A DNA stretch of 64,000 nucleotides, from NCBI RefSeq assembly GCF_000203795.2, contig NW_006281117.1:7501-71500 (forward strand). The letters run 5' to 3'. The position numbers and the translations under genes are program-made. The notes beneath the pieces are model-generated. The model saw only the letters and a program-made list of their open reading frames with translations. It did not search any database and was not told the DNA's origin. The stretch comes from Batrachochytrium dendrobatidis JAM81. Its lineage: Eukaryota > Chytridiomycota > Chytridiomycetes > Rhizophydiales. Below, one piece after another: positions 44,457 through 56,600 of this stretch. Position 1 is the first letter of the stretch. Every line of letters begins with the position of its first letter.

Positions 44457-46277
44457 TTAATTACATTCAATTCGTTTCAATTCCAAGGAAAGCGGTTGTA
44501 TCTTGGATTCCGGAAGTTCAACAAAAATACAACCATTATCTTCGCCATAACATTCTTTCAAAAAAGTAGTCTTGCCGCATCGATATCTACCAGACAAAGA
44601 AATCGTATCGTGTTGCGTCTTTTCAATTATTTCCTTTTCAATCGTTTGTTCGACTACAAGCAAATTATGCTTAGTTTTGACAGCGGGTTCAGGTACCTTG
44701 CTAAATAAATAATCCAAATCGTAGACACCGAGAACATTAAAGTCTTCCCAGGTTACCAACAACTTTTCTTTTGTTGCTTCATCTATTTGAGCAGCCACGA
44801 GAATCAATGAACACTTATCCAAAAGGTCATTTTCCTTCATAGAAATAACTTTGCACAACCCAGAGAACTTTTGCACGGAATCAGTATTCAAGAGAGCATC
44901 ACTGCTGGTTTTGATGTTAAAAACAACCCAATGCCGCTTCCAAGTTTTGTCAATATCACCCGAAGAAGGTGTCCTTTCACGAAGAAGTATATCAGCATCA
45001 GTTCCATCGTAAAAATATTCATATAATTCATAGCGATTACTCGGGAGGTTAAGAATATCTCCAAGTTTACGAAAAAGAGCCTCTCCTACAAAGCTACAAA
45101 TAATATTTTCCATTGCGTACCCCCGGCATCGAGCCCAAGATTTTTCAACAATGTTAGGTCCTTCGTTGTAGTCAGTCCAACAAATTCGAAATTTTTTAGA
45201 GTCTGAGAAATACGGAATCTCTTTCAAGAGTCCTCGTCTCACCAGTTGAGAAACATCTTTTTGAAGATCTTGCTGAATAGCCATCTTGCTGACACCAGTT
45301 GTTGGAATCGCGTTGAGTAAATCAGCACTGATGCCTCTTTCCCGAAGAGCTGTTCTGGCTTCATCGATACACTTATGTAGTAAATCCTGTGGAAATTTCT
45401 CGCCAAGAGCAATTTTGGATCTGGTATCGTCATCCAATTGAGCAAGCATGTCTTTTGCAAAGAGTTGGTAAAGATACGGATCGCCACCAAAGACAGTCCA
45501 AAAGTTCAGAACACAGATGGAGCTTACGTCGTCAATTTGGAATATAGCTCGTATCAGTTGTTTAACTTCCGGAGGTCTTAGATCCGATAAATTGACCCCT
45601 GCCATTCTTGCTGAAGCGCTGCCTCCGTAATCAATTGCGTTTTTTCCATGAGGAGGAGTTCCCGTTATTATAAAGTGAGGTCGTTTAGCACCTTCCTTGA
45701 CAATGAATTCAATGAGTCCAAGGTGTCTTTGTGATTCATCAAATACCACACGCTTAATCCCCTTTTTAAGAAGCGCTCCCATTATCTGACGAAAAAAATC
45801 AGAGTTCACATCATAATCACGACGAGGAAGATTATCAAAGTTCAATTGTACACCCAACGTATCGGCAAGGTATTTACAATAACCAAACCGGACATATTGA
45901 ACATTTAGATAAGCAAGAGGGTTGCAAGAAAGCTTAAATGGCAGCATCGAATTTTGTGCTTTACCGTCTACTGTAAGACGATTAACAAGACTTTGACCAG
46001 TACCACTCTTGGATTTAATGACAAGTGGATGGTCGTAAGAACCAAGATGATTTTGAATGGAGGTTAATAGAGTATTCCCAGCAATGGCTGGACCATCCAC
46101 CACATAATGGAGAGTGAGGTCTCCAACAAAAGCAGAAGCAAGAGGAGAGTTGGGAAGTGCTTGGAAAGCAGCAACCAGGTCAGAAATATTAGGCTCTTCT
46201 CCTTCAGGGACAGGCAACTTTTGAGTAAATAATGATACCGGAGTGTTTTCAAGGTATTGAATATAAAGCCTGGTCAT
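44457..46277 (-). CDS. CRN-type protein: header, archaeal-type ATPase, PD-(D/E)XK-like nuclease, 606 aa
   Basis: The start is at ATG 46277. A ubiquitin-like header (about 1-65, with SDLVAAFQAL and VGDLTLHYV) leads into an ATPase with a degenerate Walker A (KSKSGTGQS, 88-96; the usual Lys is Gln). Its Walker B is VVFDESQ (177-183), with FIITGTPP and FGGDPYLYQLF after it. A winged-helix part follows, then a nuclease-like core, YEYFYDGTDADILL and VVFNIKTSS (about 419-459). Near the end a second P-loop, SGRYRCGKTTF (562-572), is followed by only about 35 residues before the stop. Six bases further the Polinton polymerase relic begins, so a C-terminal NTPase is probably cut off. It is the only CRN in the window with an unbroken frame. 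Effector role is inferred from the family. Confidence 0.82.
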   Translation of the reverse strand: MTRLYIQYLENTPVSLFTQKLPVPEGEEPNISDLVAAFQALPNSPLASAFVGDLTLHYVVDGPAIAGNTLLTSIQNHLGSYDHPLVIKSKSGTGQSLVNRLTVDGKAQNSMLPFKLSCNPLAYLNVQYVRFGYCKYLADTLGVQLNFDNLPRRDYDVNSDFFRQIMGALLKKGIKRVVFDESQRHLGLIEFIVKEGAKRPHFIITGTPPHGKNAIDYGGSASARMAGVNLSDLRPPEVKQLIRAIFQIDDVSSICVLNFWTVFGGDPYLYQLFAKDMLAQLDDDTRSKIALGEKFPQDLLHKCIDEARTALRERGISADLLNAIPTTGVSKMAIQQDLQKDVSQLVRRGLLKEIPYFSDSKKFRICWTDYNEGPNIVEKSWARCRGYAMENIICSFVGEALFRKLGDILNLPSNRYELYEYFYDGTDADILLRERTPSSGDIDKTWKRHWVVFNIKTSSDALLNTDSVQKFSGLCKVISMKENDLLDKCSLILVAAQIDEATKEKLLVTWEDFNVLGVYDLDYLFSKVPEPAVKTKHNLLVVEQTIEKEIIEKTQHDTISLSGRYRCGKTTFLKECYGEDNGCIFVELPESKIQPLSLELKRIECN

Positions 46278-46354
46278 TTTGGAGTTTATGAAGGAAAGGA
46301 ATAGAATAGAATAAAGTGAAGTGAAACAATGAAATGACAAAAAAAGATCAAAAC

Positions 46355-46412
46355 GTGAATTTGTCTCACATTCAAAACTCGATATCACGTGAACAATGTG
46401 AGACAAATTCAC
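46355..46412. promoter_or_regulatory. Perfect 18-bp inverted repeat upstream of the CRN gene
   Basis: GTGAATTTGTCTCACATT (46355-46372) and its exact reverse complement (46395-46412) flank a 22-bp spacer that contains CACGTG at 46386-46391. The repeat lies 78-135 bp above the CRN start codon. The arm core TGTGAGACA is the same word that is clustered at 19671-19760 above another CRN. A dimeric binding site for a transcription factor is the likeliest reading; a hairpin in the 5' leader is the alternative. Confidence 0.6.
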
Positions 46413-46785
46413 ACTTTGAATAGTGTTTAAACATTTGTCATGTGATTATTTGTATTGTTCAATCGAGTGTCAATTCAACTCAACTCAATTGATTACGTCA
46501 TTCATATAATGACTCGAGTCTTTTATTCAACATTTTAATATTCAATTATTGTTAATCAGTCAATTGTTGGATTGGTAAATACGCTACAAAACATTCATTT
46601 ACATGCTGAATCTGACAAGTGAATAATGATTGTTCCAATCAACAATTGGATTGAATTGACTGCAATATTGTCATTGATTACAGTCACTGTTGACCAATAC
46701 ATTGTAATACATTGACAGTCTCGATATCAACATTGTCATTCATGTCAAGTTGTGTGTAGTTGCCAACATCACACCTTGACAATAC
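46413..46785. other. AT-rich spacer without a gene
   Basis: No gene or ordered repeat seen between the CRN promoter and the solo LTR. Confidence 0.5.
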
Positions 46786-47100
46786 TGTTGTTCTTGGACG
46801 TATGACAACATATTAATGTAGTATAGTTTTGGAGGAATATCACAAAAGTAAAAGATGAGAATGAAGGAATGAACCAATGAGTTAATTGTGTTGTTTATTG
46901 ATAAAAGAAAACATTGATCATTTTATAAGAATGTGGATAACGGTTATGCGTATCCGTGAATTAGACGTCATAGCTGAGAAAGTCTCTTGTTATTGCACAA
47001 GTGATGGCTGCGATAGACATCGCCTCAAACATATATGCGTCGTGTATGAGTCTCTGAAATATCTCGTTATTTATGATATTTCACATTACCAATGTTTAAC
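46786..47100. mobile_element. Solo LTR, second LTR family (copy B)
   Basis: About 315 bp related to 5826-6151 throughout, in the same orientation. It starts TGTTGTTCTTGGACGTATGAC. The far end is degraded (CCAATGTTTAAC instead of CCAATGTCCAACA), and no target duplication is visible. Confidence 0.65.
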
Positions 47101-47280
47101 TTTGGCACAGTAATGCGGACTCGTGCACCGAGTTGAGTTGTCCAGCAATCGATTTTGGAAATGTGTTTGATGTGATGGTTTGAGATGAATGCCAAATGAC
47201 CACGAATGTTACCAATTGTCATGACAGTTGATTGTTGATTCAAAACGTTGTTTATTTGGTATTAATGGTTAGTGTCACTC

Positions 47281-50030
47281 ATTGACCTGTCAGATCAGCA
47301 AGTGTTATTTCGGTGAGTTTCGTGTTTATTGTAGTCACATCAACATCAGCAGGCTGCACTAGGGATTTGCTTGACAGAGTTGCAGATCCAGTTGGATTGA
47401 TAGACGAGCAGCTGTGCAAACAACTGTGCGAGTTGCAGGATGTTTGAGATCCAACAAAACACTGCTTGCACACAAGTTCACGAATGCAGATTGTCAGACT
47501 TGACCATCAACTCGCAGTATAAATTGCGTGTACGACAGTTTACACGCTTGTCCATCAACAATAAACCCACATAATCAGCAAATCATCAACGAGCAGCCAG
47601 CTCAGTGGTCGGGTTGATGTTTTTTATTGGAGTTTCTGGATCAAACTTGACCTGATTTGTACCGAGTTGTGTCATGGCTACAAGTTTGACAGCAATATAT
47701 TGATCCACTAATAATCTGATCGTGTTGTTGATTGTATGGATGTTGGTAATCCGTTGCAGATTGATACGGAATGTGACCAGAATACCACAAAGTTTATTGA
47801 GTGTGCACATTGCATTCGATGCAAAACGCAATAAACAAATGCGAGTTGCAGCATTCATTCAAGGTTTGACACCAGTCGATACAGCATTGACCGCAATGGC
47901 ATTTATGTCAACAATTGCACGACTACGGAATAAGTCGATTGTTGCTTGGCATTCCGTATCGACAGTCTGCGTGTGTGTGCAACGTGCTGTTGTTGCATAT
48001 AAACAACTTGAATTGACTTTGTGGACAAAACACAGTCACTGTTGCGATGATGTCCACAGTCGTGGAAATGGTTTCGAATACCACAACTGGTATAACAACT
48101 GCATGTGTTGGTGAGCAACCAGAGTCCAGTTTGACCAAGATCTGTCCCAGTAATGATCGAATGACATTGTCGTGTTTGGTCATCATGACAACAATGTCAT
48201 TGGTTTGGCTCTGCAACTGACCAAATGCGCTAGTCACAGCGATCAGATCAGTTTTCAAGGATACAACTTGCATGGTGAGGTATGTGACTGTTTGTAGCAT
48301 CTCGTCCATCGATATGAAAAAGTCAACGTTTCCAATCGAGTTCATATTACCTCGAGTTGCCCTGCCAGTAGTTTGGATTGGACTGATACCACGCAAATTG
48401 TTGGTCTGCGTGTACACTGACAAATCGTTGTTGATCAATCGCATGCCCACAGATCCAACTACATATACCAGTCGAGTTGCATCAGACGCAGATGCACTGT
48501 CTGGATCAATCGAAAGCACCTTACATTTGTCACGGATGCATTGGGTGGTCGAGGAAACGGTACTGGTTGATTGATGCGGTGATCTTGCCATGTTTTCAGC
48601 AATCATGAGTTTGGTCCAGTCACCACTGCAGAGACTGCAAACACTGAACAGGATCTGGTTGAGTACCGTGATTGGGTCTTATTTTTGACTGTAATGGATG
48701 TTTTGTTATCAACGATTGTTGAACCAGAAACTTGTAACTCGCGCACATACTCACAGAGACTGATAGAATCACTCAGTCATGACATGAGCTGCCACATCCT
48801 CAATCTATCAGCTTCACCGGGAAGCTTACTGCTTGTGTACATCATCTGGTCAGCCTGTCAAATATAAATAGTTGACACATACCAATAAATAAAACATTAG
48901 TCAACCATAACTATACAGTTGTATCAATCCAGCACAGCTTGTGTAATTTCAAAGCTAAACCCAAGATTTATACTAATACAACCAACTTACTTTATACCGA
49001 GTTTCAAAAGGCGGTTTGTCACACGCCAAAACCCGTTTAGCATAGCTGTATGACAGCATAGATGCTTGAGCATCGGTATAATGCTCAACGGGTCCTGATG
49101 AATGACCAGTCACTGCTGAATCTGGTGCAATGGACTCTGCAGTATATATGGTTGATACTGTAGAGTCACATTGCTTTCCAGACTGCAGTATCCTAACTGC
49201 CTCAATCAAGGATGAGACTATAATGTAAATATTTTAAAACAATCAATCCATCAGTCAATATAATCAGTATAGTTACCATCAACACACTACAACCTAAACA
49301 ATCCACAATACATGCATTCACATCCAAAACTCGTGAGAAATTGATACAAAAATCACACACTTACTTGGTGAAGCAGGGATTCTTGGATCATTGATTGCAC
49401 TGATTGTACTGATTGCACTGATTGGGCTGGATGTATACATATCAGTATATATGTTTTCCTGATTTGAACTAGTCAATCACAACATTACAAAATTATGCAC
49501 AAACAACAGTAAAAGTTTAAAGTAGCATTCAACCCATTGTCCCATAAATCAAATTAGGCATCAACCAATTCAATCCCAAATAATAATCAACCAGCACAGC
49601 ATACCAACCAATTCAAATCACAATTGATGCACATCGAATGACGTTCAATGACATTAGATAGCATCAAAAACAGTCAAAATCATTACCATCAAAGTCGCGT
49701 AGTCGGAGTCGAATCAACAAAATTAAATTCGGCAACGTTTCGAGTCCATCCCAAAATACCGTAAATGCAATCATCAAATCGTAAATAATACACATGCAAG
49801 TAAACAGTCATGTTAGCAATGTGTTGTGTAACCAAAATACAATATTCAGATGCACAACTATAATACAAATACTGTACTGCATACCTTTCTGGATTCATGC
49901 TTGCTTCGGCAAGGTGTGGTGCATTTTCACAAGCATTGGTTGGTTGGGGAATAGTGTTTTGCACACTACGGCAAGACTGTTTTGGAGAAAGAGCCGATAG
50001 GATGTTGAGACGGGACCACAGTGAGCTCAT
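47281..50030 (-). pseudogene. Unrecognised multi-exon gene, probably broken
   Basis: Several minus-strand pieces look like exons of one gene. The first starts at ATG 50030 (MSSLWSRLNILSALSPKQSC). A piece near 49380-49440 is bounded by a ...CAG acceptor and a GTAAGTG donor. A piece at 49000-49210 starts within SLIEAVRILQ and ends in a GTAAGTTGG donor. A piece from about 48860 opens after TTTGACAG with ADQMMYTSSKLPGEADRL. The latter meets a TGA near 48780 and changes frame near 48670, then runs as a 227-codon frame (47923-48606) with a hydrophobic, Thr/Val-rich part. Frames at 47586-47900 and 47281-47473 may continue it. I do not recognise the family. Exon borders are tentative. Confidence 0.35.
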
Positions 50031-50184
50031 TATTGGTATTTGTAGGGTGTCAGGAAATGAATGGAAATGGAAATGTAAAACGAGTTGATCTCGAAACTTG
50101 ATAACAATAATATGGGTAGCAGTTGTAATAGTTGCAATAGTTGCTGCAAACTAATACGTTTAAACAAGTAGTGTGTATGACTGT

Positions 50185-51780
50185 TTAACAAAATACACAA
50201 GGGAAACAATCAGATCTGAGATTTGGATCAATAAGTGGATGGACAAGTATCTCCAATACCAATCTAGTTTCAACAACACAATAGTCGGCATTTTCAATGG
50301 GTTTGGTAATCCAGTCAATTCGATCCTCCCAGAAACAGTGAAATGATGAATGGGGCAAATACATGCCAGATTTTGCCGTCATTTCATGTATATAGCCGCG
50401 ATAACAATCATTGATGTCAGTCGAATCAATCAATTTGTGTAAAAATGAAACAAAAAGTCTTGGACGGCCTTGAAGAGACTGTGAGATTTCTTGAAGGTCA
50501 ATATTCTTTGACACATCAATAGTAGTTTGAAAATATCAGATGATTTCAAGTAGTTGAAGTCGGTGAATATCAATATATTATCTGGTTTGAGTCCAGCAGC
50601 AGAGTATGTCAAGTCCATGGTGCAGATTCGCATTTGTGTTCCGCACCATATATTGTTGAAGCCATCTTGGATAATAGTTCTGGTCAAAAACGAAAACAAC
50701 GACCGAGGAGAATCAAATTGTCCAGCAGTGTTGATGCAGTTTTGTTGAACGATAGTCCGACTTTAAAAGACTTAACATATGCTGCGATTCGTCAAATATA
50801 ACACGACCGTCTTTTAGGAACCATGATTTCAACTGTTGATAGACTTTACCAAACGCAGACCAAGGAAGCTTAGATAGATGATCGAATATTTTACAAAAGA
50901 GTACACCAGTTTGTATACTTGTTTGAATGCATAGCCATGTAAAAGGCTTGAGATCGGGATTTGTTTCACAGAGTGTTTTCAGAACAAATATACGAGCAGA
51001 AATCAAACACTGGATCAGTCTTTTAGATTGGTATTCAAAGACTGCTTGATTCTTGTCCGTCTTTTTGGCAGGTGCCAACTGTGCCAACTTGTCAATCATT
51101 GCACTGAAATCAGGTCGATAAAACAGTCAAATACACAATATCGACACAAACCATAGCAGGTTGTTGTTCACATCCACTGACACCGATCATGACAATATTG
51201 TGTAGTTGTCAGTCTGTCGATTGGCATTTCTATTCCGATTTGTATGTTGCCAGAATAGACTTTTGAATACAAAACATTAGGGATTGTGACAATGTCTTTG
51301 ATGTCGATGTTCATGATGGTTTGATCCAGATGAATGGTTTTGATTGAATGTTGGACACACAACAGTTGTGTTCATCATACAAGTGTATTGACTGGACAAG
51401 GTTCACAAGAGTGGTTTGTAAAGTGAGTTCATGTCCATTACAGTGTCTAGTGTCGATGATACAGAGTTTAACAGACATATCACTGTTGTATTTGATGAGT
51501 GGATCAGTTTCAGTGGTTTGATCTAGTCCAAGAACAGCAAGACAATACCATGAATTGCAAGTTATTTCCACTCCATCAACAACAAAGTGGAAAGTAAGAA
51601 GTTGATGGTCAACTGGAATACCAACAAGCCTTTTAGTTGTCTCAATGATGGTGGTTGCGACCAAGTCAACAACAGGCTGTTGTTCAGCAATAGAACCTGT
51701 TGGCTTGGTCGCAGATTACAAGACAGGATCACTTTTGGTCGATACACTAACTGAATATCCACTCTGTGATGGATCAAGTC
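50185..51780 (-). pseudogene. CRN relic, minus strand
   Basis: Broken frames follow a CRN of the same type as that at 44457-46277. A header piece (LLTFHFVVDGVEI, matching LTLHYVVDGPAIA) lies near 51590, a degenerate P-loop region near 51500 and Walker B with RVIFDESQHML near 50790. A C-terminal NTPase part with LQGRPRLFVSFLHKL lies near 50470-50430. Stops or shifts occur at about 51310, 51110, 50700 and 50520. It faces away from the next relic, and the two overlap in the header region near 51700. Confidence 0.75.
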
Positions 51781-53190
51781 GAGACCAACTACAACGCATG
51801 GGACTCGCTTGCTGCACTTGTAGCAAATGGGACTGTTGGATCCAGTCCACTCATCATCAAATCCAAGAATGATGTTGGCTCAAACCCAACAATCACTGAT
51901 TCATACAATTATTTCAAGAAAACTATCCAGATCAATGGTATCAATGTTTCTACAAATCATCTCAAAAGACCTGATCAACTTGACAAACTCACATACTTGG
52001 TTTGAGTATCGGTTTGTCATATTGACTTGTTCATCTGATTCTGCAAAACCTATATTCATTAATATGTATCAACATAGTTTCAAACAAATGTCATTTGGAT
52101 TTGTTTCTTGGACAAGATTGCACGACACTTTTGTTGGAAATGCATTGATTGTTCCAAACAACAACGGATAGAATTGGAAAAAGTAAAACTGTTGTTTCTT
52201 GATGATGCTCAACAGTAATTACAAGACACAAGTTTATGGAGACTTTTAATCAAAGCATCGCTGAGTTGGTTGTCATTAAGCATGCGATTTATCATTGCAT
52301 CAAACCATCTTTTTGTTGGAGGAATTTCAAGTCCTGTTGAACTCGGTAGTCTTTCAGGTCTTGAAAAGTGACTTTCTACTTATTCCAGCCAAACTCTGTG
52401 AATTCCATGAATTCCATGAATTTACTCGTTATTGGGTTGCCAAACAACATGAACAATGAGACCTTGAAACATGTTCTTGTAACGGAATGTGATGGTCTTG
52501 TTGGTGCGCTGTGTGTGTCGATTGATGATCTAAAAACACAATGTCTAAACAACATTGAACCCACTCGAGCAGATCTACTACAATACTGTCTATCAAACGA
52601 TTCCATGTTGGATATGACTCGTTGTTTTGGAAGCGACCATTCAGATCTGATTAGAAATGGTTTTAAACTGTTACTCAAGAAATGTCTGACAAAAATCATC
52701 GATTGGACAACTTGGAAAACCAGCAAAATATGGAATCTTATTCATCACTCAAAAGGCTGGAATATTGATGGAGTCGTCCGACCTTGAACTTGCTTTTACT
52801 TTGCTGTTGGTCAAAAAATACTATTCAAATGGACATTCACAAACTGCTTCCCATCACAACATTTGTCTCTTCAAAAACTCATACGCAATGTTGTCTCATC
52901 AATATCGACCAATGTATTGGAATCTGTTTCGTCATGCGGTTTTCCAAATGAAACAACTTTACAGCACATGTTTATGGAGATATTGGTTTACTTGACTAAA
53001 CCAGACTGTTCAATCTAACCAAAACTATCAAAAGTATTTCCCAACAACTCGAATGTGACGGACACTATTGCTGGTGGAATTGATTATTATTTGGACAATG
53101 GACTAGGAATCAATCAACACATTGACAGATTTGTCATCCTAAATGGAAACAACGACAATCCAGTTGTAATCCATATTGAGCCTTGAATTC
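51720..53190 (+). pseudogene. CRN relic, plus strand
   Basis: The plus strand carries another CRN in pieces. Header-proximal AWDSLAALVANGTVGSS and PLIIKSKND lie near 51795-51880. VKLLFLDDAQQ (Walker B-like) lies near 52185, RFIIASNHLFVGGISS near 52300 and a long charged helical part at 52380-52995. A nuclease-like end with GGIDYYLDNGLGINQHIDRF and PVVIHIEP lies near 53070-53185. Many stops separate the pieces. The end segment resembles the C-terminal restriction-nuclease-like domain known from many CRN proteins. Confidence 0.7.
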
Positions 53191-53613
53191 AAACAGTCGT
53201 GAATCAAATCATTAATAAACTACAAAAACAGTCCAATATGCCAACTCGCATTTATCCACAACTCGATATGTGATGTTCAAATGTCTAATATTCAGACTGT
53301 GTTGATTGCAATTGTGGTTGTAATTGTGGTTGTGTGTAAATATCAATCCAATACTCGATTCAATACTTGATTCAACTTGAGCATGTACAGTTTTGTAGTA
53401 ATCCATTTGATCACATTGACAGAATCAAGCAATGATCTGATTCAACAACACCAAATGATGCATCCATATCACTTGTATCAATCAATTGTACACAATCAGT
53501 CAATATAATCAACAATCACTGTCATGATTGATTCAATTCATTCAATTTATTCAATTGCATAGATCTGACTGGCATTGCAACTCATTGTTGTAAAATCACA
53601 ACCTCATAATCTA
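53190..53613. other. Spacer without a gene
   Basis: AT-rich sequence between a CRN relic and the 3' end of the DUF4246 gene. It contains short repeats of TTGTGGTTGTAA near 53310 and ATTCAATTCATTCAATTTATT near 53530. No gene. Confidence 0.45.
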
Positions 53614-56600
53614 TCACCAATTATCAAGATTATACACCCACTCATATATGTATTTGTTGTATGCTCTTATGATTCGAGTTCGGTCACTTGTCAATTTATC
53701 TCGATAGTGTTTGGCTTCAGTTGGTGATTGAACACCTTGAATATACTGCGTGATATCATTCCACAGTTCAGGCGGTATGCATGCCTTATCAAGACTCGAG
53801 TTGTACCATTGTGGTTGTTGTGGAGCCACATGCGCAGTCGAAACAATCCGACGAGATGGATTCACTACAAAAAATGTCAGAATCTTGCAGTGTCCTGGTT
53901 GAGTTGGATCTGCAAGTTCAAATGATTGCTCTTTGTGCTGGTATCGATTGGGATAAACTGCACATCGACCATTTGGTAATTCAAGCGATCCTATATACTG
54001 ATTCTGTGGTGATTCTTGATCAATGTCATACACATCTCTCCAATACATATCAGATGCTCTTTCATCAAAACGACTAACAGCCTCGCGGAAATCGAGTTTG
54101 GGTGTGGTGATATTTTCCACGTCGTAGTAATACAGTCCAATCGCAACAATCGATTCGTTAATTGGACCTTCATTGTGCCAGTTTCCCTTGTCGTATTTAG
54201 GTTTGGATGGTGTCAGTTGAATGTTGGTGAGTTTGACAATGACTTGTAGATTACGACCACGCAGTGACACTGGTTTTGCTGATTCATATTTGGGTTCAAA
54301 ATGTTCCGGAAGTGTTGGTACATACACGGGACGAATGACTCGAGTGTCTGATTCCATATCATCATAGTCTGAATGCCTTGGTGGTTCATATCCCTTTATG
54401 CCATTGTGAATATCAATATACTTGAACATTGGATTCATCGTTCTGAACAGACTTTCAAACATTGGGACAAAACATTTGAATATTTTGGCAATGCATTTGT
54501 ACATGTCTCGATGCCATATCGGATTCAGATTGTTGATATATGAGTTGATGGTCACACTGCCATCCTGTTCGACACGGAATTCACTCGGAAGACATTGGAA
54601 CTTGCGTGATATAAACTCGGAATTGCCGTCAATGATGGGCATATCTGAAACAAGTCGAGTCGATAACAATATATCGCATGGTACCATTGTGGTGTATTTG
54701 AGTCGTATCCTCAGTGGTGCAATCATCGTTTGTCCATATACAACACTGTACATTGATGCATCAATCAGATTGTGCACCATTTGACCAGTGTTGTGATTTG
54801 ATCCATGTTCAATATCCGATACATTTGTCATCAATCGCGTATGTACATTGTCAGGTATGCCATTGTCCAGTATATACGTCAGTTCAACAGGTCCTGGGAC
54901 AATTGTGCCAAATCCATCACTGCCACTACAAACAAGCTGCTTGACAAAAACCTCGAGTTGTTCCAATGCAAGATTAAATGTTGATGGCAATATATTCTGA
55001 TCGAGTGAGTCGGCCCTCCATTGCTCCACAATATGCTGGTTTGTGATATCGATCCACCACATGGGTTTGCAAAGTATATGTTGCAGATACTGGATATACT
55101 GCATCTCGACAAGTGTGCGTACCTCTCCATGTTTATATCCGGCCATTCCAGATTTCATATCAATTTCGGCATTGTCGTTGTATGGCCGAATGTTCGAATT
55201 AGCAGTGTAAGCCCGATGCTGAAAACACGTTCCAATGATCTGGTCAGCAACCCTCTTGTTTGTGTAGTCAGTATCATCCGATTGTAGAATAGCCGTTAGA
55301 TTTTCAAATATCCCGCCTTGCTCCAACTCGGTACGTATTGAATTGTCGGGATGATTGTCGGCAAAATTCACAAGTGTTTTGAGTAGGTTTACAATACTAG
55401 TGTTACTACCATTATAGTCACACAAACCTACATCTGTACGTGAATAAATAGTGTTGAGTTGCTTTACAATTCCATATTCTCGAAACACCTTGATCATCTC
55501 GGCCTTGTTTGTAGATTTCTGAATCATGTTGTTGACATATCCAAACAGGTACAAAGAGCCACCCATATCGACATCACACATCGATATCGTCAATTGCTCA
55601 AAACCCAACAATCGTACAAGCGATACAGGAAAGTCGCGCATATTGGATGCAATTGTTCCTGCTATCTTGATTATGCGTGATTTTAGTTCAGAGTCGTTGC
55701 TGTATTTGGTACACAAGTCGCTAAGCATTTGAATCAAATCCAGCCTTATCAACTCGGCTGAAACTATTTCACAATCTTTATAGTCGCATAAACTCTGAAT
55801 AGTATCAATACTTTGATCAATCACTGTTTGATCGACACTCCTGTATTCATGTCATGTCAATCCAACCATGTCAAATTTACCAATTGTGATGACTGGACAC
55901 ACATTCATGCATAACACCACATACCTGAGCGTATTGACCAGTGCTGGAATGATACCACATTTCACTGCTTTTACTGGGTTATCACGATGAATATTCAGAT
56001 ACATGGCTTCAAGATTTTCGATAAAACCAACAGCAACTGAACCATCGGATGATTCCAGTCGTGAAACAAATCCTAATACCACGATGCCAAACTAATGATA
56101 TTGTTCAATGTCAAGTATACAATCAACATGACAAGACTCGACACTGTACAAACTGATCCAATATTGTATCATTACAAACATACATTTTCATCGTCAATAC
56201 CATGACAAACTTGCAAGAACAGGTCAATTGCCAATCTGAGCATTTCTTGATCAGACTCGTGAACAATAATCTCAACCATTGGTTTGATGTTAAATCCATT
56301 CTCCTCACTCCAGAGTTCATAACTGAACAACTCCGTGCATGATTTCATCGCCTATATGCATATTGACACTAGATGAGTTGAATGTCAATCATTTGATCAA
56401 TACCAATCATGACTTGCCGCTATTTTGACTTGACGGCTTGGTGATTGCATGAGTTGTGAGAGTTGGTTGCTTAGTCGATGTGATACTTTGAAATCATCAT
56501 CATAGTATACAATACTCAAAAACACTACAGTAAACTCCATTACTTTGATCTACACAACACATGTTGATTAGTTTAGTCATGAACAATCCATTATTGTTAC

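Noticed and set aside
46886..47113. 75-codon frame within the solo LTR
   Set aside because: The frame lies inside LTR sequence and is not open in the related LTR at 5826-6151.
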